Source: GCA-003244245 sp049673305 (GTDB lineage Bacteria; Actinomycetota; Actinomycetes; Mycobacteriales; Pseudonocardiaceae). From it: a stretch of DNA of 64,000 bases. Both the position numbers and the translations under genes were made by a program. This document shows positions 7,425 through 15,697 of the stretch, in pieces; the first letter of the stretch is position 1; every line of letters starts with the position of its first letter. The DNA lies in the NCBI GenBank assembly GCA_049673305.1, contig JBATXM010000256.1:1-64000 (forward strand), given 5' to 3'. Under the pieces are notes generated by a model. That model was given only the letters and a program-made list of their open reading frames with translations, searched no databases and was not told the DNA's origin.

Positions 7425-8276
7425 ATGGTGGATGGCGGCCCGACACTGCCCGCTCGGCGACTTGGCAAAGAGCTCAAGCGGCTGCGTGAGGCGACCGGTA
7501 AGACCCAGGTCGAGGTCGGAAAGTGGGTCGGCACTCCGTCGACCACCATCAGCAAGATCGAGAATGGCGAGCGGAACGTCCCCCTACCGCACCTCAAGCT
7601 GATGCTTCAGGTGTACGAGGTCGAGCCCGGGCATGCCGAAACCTTGACGCAACTCGCCCAGCAGGCGAGGGAGCCCGGCTGGTGGGTTGACTACGGCCAG
7701 CTCGTGCCCAAGTGGTTCATCGAGTACGTCGGTCTGGAGACCGCGGCCCGGGAGGTGTGGACCTACGAGCAGGAATACGTCCCGGGCCTGCTCCAAACCA
7801 AGGCCTACACCGAGGCTGTGACGATCGCCGTCAACTCCACGGGGCAAGCCGAAAGCGCTGAGGGATTCGCCCGCGTGCGGGCAACCCGTCAGCAGCGCCT
7901 CACCAGTAAGAATGATCCGCTGATCCTGCGGGCGGTGATCAGCGAGGCCGCCCTGCGCCGCGAGGTGGGCCGGCCCGAGGTGATGCGGGACCAGGCCCGG
8001 CGGCTTGTCGAGGTCGCGACGCTGCCCAACGTCACCGTGCAAGTGCTGCCGTTCTCAGCTGGCGCCCACCCTGGCATGACCGGGCCATTCACCACCCTGC
8101 GGTACGCTGAGCGATCAATGAACGTGGTGTACATCGAACTGCGCGGTGGCGCGCTTTACCAGGAGCGACCCGTGGACTTGGACGTCCATGAGGCCGTTTT
8201 CCAGCAACTCTGCGACCTCGCGCTCAGCGAGGACGACACAGTCGCACTGCTCAACAAGATCGAAAAAGGGTGCTAG
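7425..8276 (+). CDS. XRE-family regulator with DUF5753 sensor domain
   Basis: ATG 7425 is chosen because GAGGGAGG lies about 10 bases upstream; the longer frame from 7356 runs back through the operator-proximal region. The 283-residue protein has an N-terminal helix-turn-helix (LGKELKRLREATGKTQVEVG... STTISKIENG) and the long DUF5753 domain typical of actinobacterial regulators (EYVGLETAAREVWTYEQEYVPGLLQT, and TVQVLPFSAGAHPGMTGPFT). These pair with a small DUF397 protein, which here starts directly after the stop codon. The pair behaves like a regulator with its small partner, in some cases described as toxin-antitoxin-like. Confidence 0.9.
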   Translation: MVDGGPTLPARRLGKELKRLREATGKTQVEVGKWVGTPSTTISKIENGERNVPLPHLKLMLQVYEVEPGHAETLTQLAQQAREPGWWVDYGQLVPKWFIEYVGLETAAREVWTYEQEYVPGLLQTKAYTEAVTIAVNSTGQAESAEGFARVRATRQQRLTSKNDPLILRAVISEAALRREVGRPEVMRDQARRLVEVATLPNVTVQVLPFSAGAHPGMTGPFTTLRYAERSMNVVYIELRGGALYQERPVDLDVHEAVFQQLCDLALSEDDTVALLNKIEKGC

Positions 8277-8462
8277 ATGGAGCCGACGTGGCGCAAGAGC
8301 AGCTACAGCAGCGATCAAGGCGGCAATTGCGTTGAGGTCTGCAACCTTGACGACGGTCCCGCCGTCCGAGACAGCAAAAATCAAGCTGGAGCGGTTCTGA
8401 CGTTCACCGCGGCGCAGTGGTCCGCATTCACCACCGGACTGCGAACCGGGGACTTCGACTGA
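8277..8462 (+). CDS. DUF397 protein, partner of the XRE regulator
   Basis: A 61-residue protein with the whole DUF397 signature: WRKSSYSSDQGGNCVEV near the N-terminus, AVRDSKN in the middle and FTAAQWSAFTTGLRTGDF at the end. The ATG follows the regulator stop with no gap. DUF397 proteins almost always sit beside XRE/DUF5753 regulators and are thought to modulate them. A second, unrelated pair lies at 37239-38327 in this window. Confidence 0.9.
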   Translation: MEPTWRKSSYSSDQGGNCVEVCNLDDGPAVRDSKNQAGAVLTFTAAQWSAFTTGLRTGDFD

Positions 8463-8539
8463 CCCGCAACACCAAACGACCCCCACCGCTTGGACCCGGG
8501 GGAGGGGGCAGGGTCATCGTCAAAGTCGTGTCGTGGTGA

Positions 8540-8758
8540 TCACCTCCTTTCTTGATCGCTGGTCAGACGCCGAGGAGGTTGAGGACTTGTGTCTAGGCGG
8601 CGGCCCATTTTCTCGGTGGCTTGTTTGATGTTGGTCCAGCCAGCGAGGCGGAGGAGGCTGATCGCGATGTTTCTCATGGTGGCCATGATTTGTGGGGAGG
8701 AGCCGGTTCGGACTTGGGATCGGTCTTCGTCGAAGGTGACGTCGCGGACATGGAGGCT
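8540..8758 (-). pseudogene. C-terminal remnant of an ISAs1-like transposase
   Basis: The translated remnant reads LHVRDVTFDEDRSQVRTG then MATMRNIAISLLRLAGWTNI and ends at a stop at 8540. This is the recognisable C-terminal end of ISAs1/H-repeat type DDE transposases, with conserved HVRDVTxDEDRS and IMATxRN blocks. The rest of the gene is absent: it is interrupted at about 8759 by the end of a different transposase. No terminal inverted repeats were found. Confidence 0.7.
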
Positions 8759-8761
8759 TAT

Positions 8762-9145
8762 TCACGTGTAGCTCCAGAAGTGGGGCGCAATAATGGCTGA
8801 GATCGTTGTGGGGAAGGTGTCGATCGGGCGTCGGTAGTCGGTGTGTAGGATTCTCCAGGTTTTGAGGTGGGCGATGACCTGCTCGATTATCCATCGGATT
8901 TTGTTAACCTGGGTATTGAATTCTTTCTCCCAGTCCAGCAGATCGCGATGGGCTGGTTTCTTGATAGGCGTGATCATATTGTTGCCGACGTAGCCTTCGT
9001 CGCCCACCCAGTTCCCGGCATCCACACCGGTGAGCACAGCTGGGATGCCGACTGATTGGGCGATCGCGGGCAACACGGTGGTGTAGTCCTCGACGTGGAA
9101 CTGCCTGCCGAACTGCGGATGTGCGCCCCAGCGGCCACGCATCCG
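8762..9145 (-). pseudogene. C-terminal remnant of an IS5-like DDE transposase
   Basis: The frame gives a typical transposase C-terminal half: GVDAGNWVGDEGYVGNNMITP then PAHRDLLDWEKEFNTQVNKI, IEQVIAHLKTWRILHTDYRRP, ending HFWSYT. The final catalytic acidic residue region (IEQVIAHLKTWR) is present but the N-terminal DNA-binding part is missing. It abuts the ISAs1-like remnant on one side and runs into the truncated small membrane gene on the other, so this is a nested mobile-element scar. Confidence 0.7.
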
Positions 9146-9354
9146 CAACGCCTCACCCGGCTGCGCCCCCAGCACTGACCCCCCACGGTGACCAGATCCC
9201 CGCCACGCCCCACATCGACTCGAGCGACGCCAGCGAAGGTCCACATACAGACGATCCAGAACAGGGCCACGATGGTCGCCGCGCCGAGTAGGACTTGCGC
9301 ACAGTTCAGACCCTCAGCAGCGAAACGGCGGACATGGGCGATGGTCGTGGTCAT
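8974..9354 (-). CDS. small membrane protein, probably truncated by the transposase remnant
   Basis: ATG 9354 has AAGGAGAA seven bases upstream, so the start is solid. Residues about 18-42 form one transmembrane helix (CAQVLLGAATIVALFWIVCMW). After about residue 65 the frame reads out-of-phase over the IS5-like remnant, so the native C-terminus is probably lost. A perfect 10-base palindrome AGACATGTCT (9418-9427) lies in its upstream region, possibly an operator. No family recognised. Confidence 0.45.
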   Translation of the reverse strand: MTTTIAHVRRFAAEGLNCAQVLLGAATIVALFWIVCMWTFAGVARVDVGRGGDLVTVGGQCWGRSRVRRCGCVAAGAHIRSSAGSSTSRTTPPCCPRSPNQSASQLCSPVWMPGTGWATKATSATI

Positions 9355-9431
9355 GACAGGTTCTCCTTGGACGTCGGGACGGCATGCCCATGGCGACTGG
9401 TGAGAGCCGGACTGTTTAGACATGTCTTATC

Positions 9432-10709
9432 ATGAGTTTTGACCTCGCGCTGGCCTGCGCATTGCTGGCTGCGGACGGCCGGCTCCCGGCGCAGCGGCTG
9501 CGCGGGTTGGTGCTGATCGGGGAGCTGGCCTTGGATGGCCGGCTGCGTCAGGTACGAGGCGTGCTGCCGGCTGTACTCGCCGCCCGTCAGGTCGGCATCG
9601 GCCAGGTGGTGGTGCCGGCCGCCTCGCTCGCCGAGGCCTCCCTGGTTGACGGGATACGGGTGCACGGCGCGACCTGCCTGAAGGAGGTGCTCAGCTGGTT
9701 GCGAAACCCCGCCGCCGAGTTGGCGCGTCCTGGTCCTGTGCGCCCGGCCCCGCCGGCGGCGGTTCCCGACCTCGGTGATGTGCTGGAACAAGGTGACGCC
9801 CGCTGGGCAGTGGAGGTCGCCGCCGCGGGCGGTCACCATCTGCTGCTGACCGGCCCGCCGGGGACGGGCAAGACCATGTTGGCCCAGCGGATGGTAGGGC
9901 TGCTGCCGGTGCTCACCGATCAGGAGGCGCTCGAGGTGACCGCAGTGCACTCGGTGGCCGGTCTGCTCGCCCCGGATACCCCGCTGATCACCGTGCCCCC
10001 GTTCATCGCGCCGCACCACACCAGTTCGGTGGCCGCGCTGATCGGAGGTGGTTCGGGGCTGGCCAAGCCCGGTGCGGTAAGCCGAGCGCACCGGGGGGTG
10101 CTCTTCCTCGACGAGGTCGCTGAGTTCGGGCCACGATCGCTGGAGGCGCTGCGCACCCCGCTGGAGGATGGTGAGGTCCGGTTGGCCCGCCGGGACGGAG
10201 TGGTGCGATACCCGGCACGATGCCAGCTGGTACTTGCGGCGAACCCGTGCCCGTGCGCTCCGCCTGACGAGCGAGACTGCACCTGTGCCCCGTCGGCTCG
10301 CAGGCGGTATCTGGGTCGACTGTCCGGGCCGCTACTGGACCGGGTGGACCTGCGGGTGGCGTTGCGTCCCGTGAAGAACATGGGTCAGGCCGACGCGGAG
10401 CCGGAGAGCAGTGCGACGGTGCGTGAACGAGTGCTCCAGGCGCGCGCCGCCGCTCGGGCGCGGTGGGCGGGCACCAGCTGGAGCACGAACGCCGAGGTGC
10501 CCGGTCCGGTGTTGCGGCGGCGGTTCCGGCTGCCGCAGACGGTGACCGAACCGATCGTGGTGGCGCTGCATCGGGGCATGGTGACTGCCCGAGGGGCGGA
10601 TCGCACGTTGCGATTGGCGTGGACGGTGGCTGATCTGGCAGGGCGGGACCGCCCGCTGGTTGAGGATGTGAGCGTCGCGATGGGTCTGCGGGACCGGAGG
10701 GCGGCATGA
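9432..10709 (+). CDS. yifB: YifB/ComM-like Mg-chelatase AAA ATPase, 5'-truncated
   Basis: The 425-residue frame contains the whole ATPase body: Walker A in GPPGTGKTM, Walker B in LFLDEVAEF, and the C-terminal Mg-chelatase domain. Family members are about 500 residues and normally begin ~90 residues earlier, upstream of the GSGFDLALA block; here the frame begins exactly at SFDLALA, directly next to accessory DNA. No ribosome site precedes ATG 9432. YifB/ComM relatives support branch migration during transformation in other bacteria. The stop overlaps the dprA ATG (ATGA), as in intact chromosomes. The likely reading is that an insertion or deletion removed the promoter and first ~90 codons. Confidence 0.85.
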   Translation: MSFDLALACALLAADGRLPAQRLRGLVLIGELALDGRLRQVRGVLPAVLAARQVGIGQVVVPAASLAEASLVDGIRVHGATCLKEVLSWLRNPAAELARPGPVRPAPPAAVPDLGDVLEQGDARWAVEVAAAGGHHLLLTGPPGTGKTMLAQRMVGLLPVLTDQEALEVTAVHSVAGLLAPDTPLITVPPFIAPHHTSSVAALIGGGSGLAKPGAVSRAHRGVLFLDEVAEFGPRSLEALRTPLEDGEVRLARRDGVVRYPARCQLVLAANPCPCAPPDERDCTCAPSARRRYLGRLSGPLLDRVDLRVALRPVKNMGQADAEPESSATVRERVLQARAAARARWAGTSWSTNAEVPGPVLRRRFRLPQTVTEPIVVALHRGMVTARGADRTLRLAWTVADLAGRDRPLVEDVSVAMGLRDRRAA

Positions 10710-11866
10710 CGCCGGGGGAGCGCGAGCTGCGCCGGGCTCGGGCTTACCTCAACCGAGTCGCCGAGCCCCCCGCTCCCGCGTTGTCCGAGCTGGTCAGCGA
10801 GGTCGGTCCGGTGCGGGCGGGCCGGTTGGTGGCAGCGGGGCAGGTGTCTCACCGGGTGGCTGCGGAAACCAGTGCCCGCCGGGCCGAGGACCGGGCCGAG
10901 GCTGACCTCTCCGCGATCGCCGAGCTTGGGGGCCGTTTGGTGGTTCCCGAAGACGCTGAGTGGCCCGCCGAGGCGTTCACCTGTTTCGCCACGCCCGCTG
11001 CCCAGACCGACGAGCGTTGGCGTGCCCCCGTGGCGCTGTGGGTACGGGGAGCCGGCCGCCTCGACGAGTTCGGTGAGCGGACGGTGGCGGTAGTGGGGGC
11101 AAGAGCCGCGACCGGATACGGGGAACACGTCGCTGCCGAGTTCGGCTACGAACTTGCCGAGGACGGCTTTGCGGTAATTTCTGGCGCCGCATTCGGCATC
11201 GACGGTGCGGCGCACCGAGGCGCACTGGCCGCCGAGGGCCGCACTGTTGCGGTGCAGGCCTGTGGGCTGGATCGGGCCTACCCAGCGGGCCACCAGGGGT
11301 TGCTGGACCGGATCGCCCAGAGCGGCGCAGTGATCAGCGAGTACCCGCCGGATACCCGGCCCGGGCGGCACCGCTTCCTGGTTCGCAACCGCCTGATTGC
11401 CGCGTTCGCGGCTGGCACCGTGGTGGTCGAGGCCGGAGTGCGCAGCGGCGCCCGGCGCACTGCCTCCGCTGCGGCTGCGCTGGGCCGGGTTGTGATGGTG
11501 GTGCCGGGTCCGGTCACCTCGGCGCTGTCCGTCGGCTGCCACCAGCTAGTACGTGAGGAGCAGGCGGTGTTGGTCACTCGGGCGGCTGAGGTGGTGGAGG
11601 CGGTGGGGCGGATCGGGGCGGACCTCGCTGCGCCGCTGACCACACCCCGCCGGTGCACCGACGAGTTGAGCCCGGAGCTGCTGGCGGTGTACGAGGCGCT
11701 GCCCGCAAGGGCTTCCCGGCATCCCGAGCAGCTGGTGCGTGACTCCGGGGTGGCGCTACATCGGGTGCGCTCCGCGTTGCCGATGTTGGAGCTGAGGGGA
11801 TTGGTGGGATGCGGGGTGAGCGGTTGGCACCGGAGGCTGCCCGACGCCGGGCGTGGCGGTGCTTGA
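10706..11866 (+). CDS. dprA: DNA processing protein DprA
   Basis: A 386-residue protein with the Rossmann-like DprA core: VAVVGARAATGYGEHVAAE, SGAAFGIDGAAHRGAL, GLDRAYPAGH, SEYPPDTRP and the RNRLIAAFA...VVVEAGVRSGA block. DprA binds single-stranded DNA and loads RecA. In actinobacteria it is nearly universal although natural transformation is rarely shown. The ATG overlaps the yifB stop. Since yifB has lost its 5' end, dprA may also have lost its native promoter. The C-terminal winged-helix (DprA/DML1-like) is present. Confidence 0.95.
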   Translation: MTPGERELRRARAYLNRVAEPPAPALSELVSEVGPVRAGRLVAAGQVSHRVAAETSARRAEDRAEADLSAIAELGGRLVVPEDAEWPAEAFTCFATPAAQTDERWRAPVALWVRGAGRLDEFGERTVAVVGARAATGYGEHVAAEFGYELAEDGFAVISGAAFGIDGAAHRGALAAEGRTVAVQACGLDRAYPAGHQGLLDRIAQSGAVISEYPPDTRPGRHRFLVRNRLIAAFAAGTVVVEAGVRSGARRTASAAAALGRVVMVVPGPVTSALSVGCHQLVREEQAVLVTRAAEVVEAVGRIGADLAAPLTTPRRCTDELSPELLAVYEALPARASRHPEQLVRDSGVALHRVRSALPMLELRGLVGCGVSGWHRRLPDAGRGGA

Positions 11867-12851
11867 CGTGGCGCCGTCGGAAGCGCAGCGTCGTGCGGGT
11901 GAACTGCGAGTGAACAAGGACCGGCCGGCACCTGATTTGTTGCCAGAGGGCCTGGCGGCCTATCGGGAGCGCTTCGTGGCCTATCTGCGCTCTGTGCGTG
12001 GGCTGTCACCGCACACCGTGCGGGCTTATCGCGGTGACGTCACCGCCTTGTTGCAGTACCTGGCAGATTCGGGTCGTGATGATCTCGCGGCGTTGGACCT
12101 CCCGTTACTGCGCAGCTGGTTGGGCGTACAGCACCGCAGTGGCCACCGGCGCAGCACGCTGGCGCGGCGGGCAGCGGCGGCTCGCGCCTTCACCGCCTGG
12201 GCTACCCGAGCCGGAGTGCTGGGCAACGACCCGGGGCCGCGGCTGGTCGCGCCGCGGCCGCAGCGAGCTTTGCCCGCGGTGTTGCACCCGGAACAGGCTG
12301 CTGCGGCACTGCACGCCGCCGGGCGCGGTGCCACCGAGGAGGCTCCGATTGCGTTGCGCGATCACGCCGTTGTGGAGCTGTTGTACGCGACGGGGATACG
12401 CGTCGCCGAGCTCTGCGGCCTTGACCTTGGCGACCTCGATCCGCAGCGGCGTCTGGTCCGGGTACTCGGCAAGGGCGCCAAGGAACGGGCGGTGCCCTAT
12501 GGGCTGCCCGCGCAGCGCGCCCTGCTCCGCTGGCTCGAACAAGGACGCCCTGCGCTCGCGCATCCCCATTCAGCATCGGCGCTGTTCCTGGGAGCGCGCG
12601 GTCGACGAGTCGATCAGCGGATCATTCGGACCGTTGTGCACGACGTGGTCGGTGCGGTGCCGGGCGCGCCAGACATGGGTCCGCACGGCCTGCGGCACAG
12701 CGCCGCGACCCATCTGCTAGAAGGAGGCGCAGATCTGCGCACCGTTCAAGAGTTGCTCGGTCACGCTACGCTCGCCACTACGCAGATCTACACGCACGTC
12801 ACTGTCGAGAGGCTGAAGGCGATCCATGATCGGAGCCACCCCCGTTCCTGA
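11853..12851 (+). CDS. xerC: tyrosine recombinase XerC-like
   Basis: A 332-residue site-specific recombinase. The N-terminal SAM-like domain (RFVAYLRSVRGLSPHTVRAYRGDV) precedes the catalytic domain with all usual residues: Arg in ATGIRVAEL, Lys in GKGAKERAVP, H-x-x-R in HGLRHSAATHLL, His in LGHATLATTQ and the nucleophile Tyr in IYTHV. It resolves chromosome dimers at dif together with XerD. GTG 11853 overlaps dprA by 14 bases; a GTG at 11910 would give a shorter N-terminus closer to the family norm. Position between dprA and whiG is the standard actinobacterial order. Confidence 0.93.
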   Translation: MAVLDVAPSEAQRRAGELRVNKDRPAPDLLPEGLAAYRERFVAYLRSVRGLSPHTVRAYRGDVTALLQYLADSGRDDLAALDLPLLRSWLGVQHRSGHRRSTLARRAAAARAFTAWATRAGVLGNDPGPRLVAPRPQRALPAVLHPEQAAAALHAAGRGATEEAPIALRDHAVVELLYATGIRVAELCGLDLGDLDPQRRLVRVLGKGAKERAVPYGLPAQRALLRWLEQGRPALAHPHSASALFLGARGRRVDQRIIRTVVHDVVGAVPGAPDMGPHGLRHSAATHLLEGGADLRTVQELLGHATLATTQIYTHVTVERLKAIHDRSHPRS

Positions 12852-13737
12852 GGACTCCGAGGGTCGTGGCCGCATGGTGACCGCCGTCCTCCCCGCCGGT
12901 GCCTCCGCAAATTCTCGCGCCGGTGCCTCCGTCGATTCGGGAGCCTGTGGCCAGACTGCTGGTGCCAGGGTCGAGGAGGTGGAAGCCGGCATCGTCGCGC
13001 TGTGGCAGGCCTATGGTCAGCATCGCGACGCGGCCCTGCGCGACCGACTGGTTCTGCATTATGCGCCTTTAGTGAAGTACGTGGCTGGTCGGGTCGGAAC
13101 CGGGCTGCCCGCTCATGTGGACATCGCGGACCTGGTGCAGTCTGGCGTTTTCGGCCTATGGGACGCCATCAACAGGTTCGAGCCCGGGCGCGGTCTGAAG
13201 TTCGAGACCTATGCGATGCAGCGGATCCGGGGGGCGATCCTGGACGAGCTGCGCGCTCAGGATTGGGTGCCCCGTTCGGTGCGCAGCCGGGCCCGCGAAG
13301 TGGAGCGGGCACTGGAACGCCTGGAGAGTCGCTTGCAGCGTTCCGCCACTGATACGGAGGTGGCTGCCGAGCTCGGTATCACCACTGCCGAATTGCGGGA
13401 ACTTTATGCCCAGCTCCAGCTGACCAGCGTGGTCGCGCTCGATGAACTCATCGCCGTGAGCCGTGGCGGCACGTCGATCGCTGAGACGTTGCCCGATGAC
13501 ACCATGGAGGAACCGGGCGCGTTCCTTGATTCGGTTGAGAGCAGGCGCCTGCTTGCTGAGGCGGTCTCACAGCTCACCGACCGGGATCGCGTGGTCGTCT
13601 CACTGTACTACTTCGAGAACCTCACCCTCGCCGAGATCGGCCGGGTGCTGGGCGTCACCGAGTCCCGGGTGTGCCAGCTGCACACCCGGGCGGTGCTACG
13701 GCTCCGAAGCAGGATGCTCGAAGCCTCCGCCGGGTGA
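12826..13737 (+). CDS. whiG: WhiG/FliA-type RNA polymerase sigma factor
   Basis: A 303-residue sigma-70 family protein. Region 2 is clear (LRDRLVLHYAPLVKYVAGRV... DLVQSGVFGLWDAINRFEP, FETYAMQRIRGAILDELR) and region 4 has the HTH LTLAEIGRVLGVTESRVCQLH. The combination RGAILDELRAQDWVPRSVRS is characteristic of the FliA/WhiG group, which in streptomycetes starts sporulation in aerial hyphae. The first ~45 residues are Ala/Gly-rich and less conserved, so a later start is possible. It overlaps the end of xerC by 26 bases. An anti-sigma partner is not seen. Confidence 0.9.
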   Translation: MIGATPVPEDSEGRGRMVTAVLPAGASANSRAGASVDSGACGQTAGARVEEVEAGIVALWQAYGQHRDAALRDRLVLHYAPLVKYVAGRVGTGLPAHVDIADLVQSGVFGLWDAINRFEPGRGLKFETYAMQRIRGAILDELRAQDWVPRSVRSRAREVERALERLESRLQRSATDTEVAAELGITTAELRELYAQLQLTSVVALDELIAVSRGGTSIAETLPDDTMEEPGAFLDSVESRRLLAEAVSQLTDRDRVVVSLYYFENLTLAEIGRVLGVTESRVCQLHTRAVLRLRSRMLEASAG

Positions 13738-13750
13738 CGCGCCCCGGACG

Positions 13751-14356
13751 TCACCCGGGTCCGGACGTCACTGGCGGGCCGTCGATCGGTAGCAGACGCA
13801 CTCGCGCCGTGGCGAGCAGGCGCAGCGGGTCCAGGTATTGCCTGTCTTGTTCTGTGCCATTTCCTGTGCCATTTTCTGTGCCTTTTTTGGGGTCGCCTTT
13901 TTTTGGGTCGAGGAGAACTCCCCAGTGCAGGCAGGCGGCGCCGGGGCAACCTGGGTCGCCAGGCGCCACGGTGCCGATCCGCTCACCTTTGGTCACCCGG
14001 TCGCCGGTGATCACGGTTGGCAATACCGGTTCATACGTCGTGCGCAGCCCACCTGGGTGGTCCACTGACACCACACCATGGCCAGCTACGGTCCCGGCGA
14101 ACACCACCGTGCCGGCACCAGCGGCGAGCACCGGGGCGCCGACCACAGCGGCCAGGTCGACACCGCGATGCCCTGGCCCGTACCGGAATGCCGGCGGGCG
14201 GAAAGCCCGAATCACGGTCGGGGAACCGGGAAGTGGCCAACCGAAGCGCGGCGCGGGCTTGTCGCCAACGTCGTCAGGCCCAACCTGGGCAACCGGCCCC
14301 CCAGACAACCCAGACAACACCGCCATGAACATGGTGCAGATCAGAATCCGAGACAC
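13751..14356 (-). CDS. secreted M23-family peptidase (LytM-like)
   Basis: GTG 14356 is chosen because GGGGAGG lies 8 bases upstream and a signal-peptide-like N-terminus follows (SRILICTMFMAVLSGLSGGPVAQ); the 279-residue frame start at 14590 would read over the rpsB upstream region. The 201-residue product holds the M23 pattern: GHRGVDLAAVVGAPVLAAG with the first metal ligands, then HPGGLRTTYEPV and LHWGVLLDP with the last His. It likely cleaves or binds peptidoglycan outside the membrane. Near the C-terminus are short repeats (DPKKG twice, then NGT units) matching tandem 12- and 15-base DNA repeats. Convergent with whiG, 13 bases apart. Confidence 0.88.
   Translation of the reverse strand: MSRILICTMFMAVLSGLSGGPVAQVGPDDVGDKPAPRFGWPLPGSPTVIRAFRPPAFRYGPGHRGVDLAAVVGAPVLAAGAGTVVFAGTVAGHGVVSVDHPGGLRTTYEPVLPTVITGDRVTKGERIGTVAPGDPGCPGAACLHWGVLLDPKKGDPKKGTENGTGNGTEQDRQYLDPLRLLATARVRLLPIDGPPVTSGPG
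13850..13912. repeat. short tandem repeats inside the M23 gene 3' part
   Basis: On the plus strand, three copies of a 12-base unit ending TCTGTGCCATT (with one-base differences) are followed by two 15-base units containing the TTTTTTGGG(G)TCG pattern. They encode the repeated DPKKG and NGT peptides on the minus strand. They look like recent slippage expansions. Confidence 0.7.
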
Positions 14357-14705
14357 GCCAACAGCCTCCCCGCACCGAGCCCGGCTGCCCAGCTGCGAGG
14401 TCAACCACTGGGGATAGCGCGGGGCAATGTGGATAGCTGCGGAGGGCAAGGCCACCTCGGCTGGGGTTGGGCGTGGGCACGTCGTACACTGCAACAGCGA
14501 CTCGCATGCGGGTCGACTTCGCGCGCCAGCGCTGTGCCCTAACCGGGGCCTCGGCGTCCGGCGGTCCTTGTCGCGGTGATGATCGCGCAAGGTCCGGCCG
14601 TCGGCCTGGCGCTAGGGCGGCGGTCCGACCCGGCCCGCCGCGACAACCGCATGAGCGCGCTGGCGCAAGCCGGCGTGCCTGAACACATCGAGGTGTGCAC
14701 TGGCT
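14357..14705. other. intergenic region between divergent M23 gene and rpsB
   Basis: 349 bases without a supportable gene. It must hold the promoters of both flanking genes; a TACACT at 14485-14490 could be a -10 for rpsB but no good -35 is visible. A stem CCTTG-T-CGCG / CGCG-C-AAGG at about 14563-14590 may form part of a structured rpsB leader. Nothing else stands out. Confidence 0.4.
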
Positions 14706-15641
14706 ATGGCCGTCGTCACCATGAAGCAGCTGCTTGACTCCGGCGTGCACTTCGGGCACCAGACCCGCCGCTGGAACCCGAAGATGAAGCGCTACATCTT
14801 CACCGAGCGCAACGGCATCTACATCATCGACCTGCAACAAACGTTGACCTACATCGACCGGGCCTACGAGTTCATCAAGCAGACCGTGGCCCATGGCGGC
14901 TCGATTTTATTCATCGGCACCAAGAAGCAGGCCCAGGAAGCGATATCGCATCATGCGCAGCGAGTCGGCATGCCCTTCGTGAACCATCGCTGGTTGGGCG
15001 GCATGCTCACGAACTTCTCTACCGTGCACAAGCGCCTGCAGCGGCTCAAGGAACTTGAGTCCATGGAGCAGACCGGTGGCTTTTCCGGGCTGACAAAAAA
15101 GGAAATTCTGATGCGCACCCGGGAGAAGGACAAGCTGGAGAAGACCCTGGGTGGGATTCGGGACATGCAGCGCGTTCCTAGCGCGGTGTGGATAGTGGAC
15201 ACCAAGAAGGAGCAGATTGCCGTCGGTGAGGCCCGCAAGCTGGGCATCCCGGTTGTGGCCATTCTGGACACCAACTGCGACCCCGATGAGGTTGATTACC
15301 CCATCCCGGGCAACGACGATGCGATCCGCGCTGCGGCGCTGCTTACCCGGGTGGTAGCCGACGCCACTGCCGACGGATTGATGTCCCGGGCCGGACGTTC
15401 CGCCGGAACCGACGGCTCGGACAAGCCCGGTGTCGGTGCCCCTGTTCACGAGCCGCTGGCCGAATGGGAGCAGGAGCTGATGGTCTCTGGCAACCCCGTC
15501 TCTGGCGGCGTTGTCTCTGGTAGCGCTGTTTCTGACACCCTGGTTGCTGACAGTCCTGTTCCCACCACCACCGAGGAGCCGGAAGCCGCGCCGCAGCTGA
15601 CCGAACCCATAGTCGCCAACAACGGCGTGCCACGGACCTGA
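14706..15641 (+). CDS. rpsB: 30S ribosomal protein S2
   Basis: A 311-residue S2 with classic blocks MKQLLDSGVHFGHQTRRWNP, FIGTKKQAQEAI, NHRWLGGMLTNF, and DTNCDPDEVDYPIPGNDDAI. Bacterial S2 ends near residue 230-240; here a ~75-residue C-terminal tail follows, as in other actinobacteria, but this tail contains five imperfect pentapeptides beginning VS or VA (VSGNP, VSGGV, VSGSA, VSDTL, VADSP) encoded by 15-base repeats around 15482-15560. The ATG start has no strong ribosome site. tsf follows 56 bases downstream, the normal order. Confidence 0.98.
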   Translation: MAVVTMKQLLDSGVHFGHQTRRWNPKMKRYIFTERNGIYIIDLQQTLTYIDRAYEFIKQTVAHGGSILFIGTKKQAQEAISHHAQRVGMPFVNHRWLGGMLTNFSTVHKRLQRLKELESMEQTGGFSGLTKKEILMRTREKDKLEKTLGGIRDMQRVPSAVWIVDTKKEQIAVGEARKLGIPVVAILDTNCDPDEVDYPIPGNDDAIRAAALLTRVVADATADGLMSRAGRSAGTDGSDKPGVGAPVHEPLAEWEQELMVSGNPVSGGVVSGSAVSDTLVADSPVPTTTEEPEAAPQLTEPIVANNGVPRT

Positions 15642-15697
15642 GGGTCGGTTGCGCACTCTCCCAATTCGACAACAAACTCCAGGACGGTAAAGCTACG

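Noticed and set aside
10003..10707. Long minus-strand frame opposite yifB
   Set aside because: Pro/Arg/Ala-rich shadow of a well-defined gene in high-GC DNA; no family pattern.
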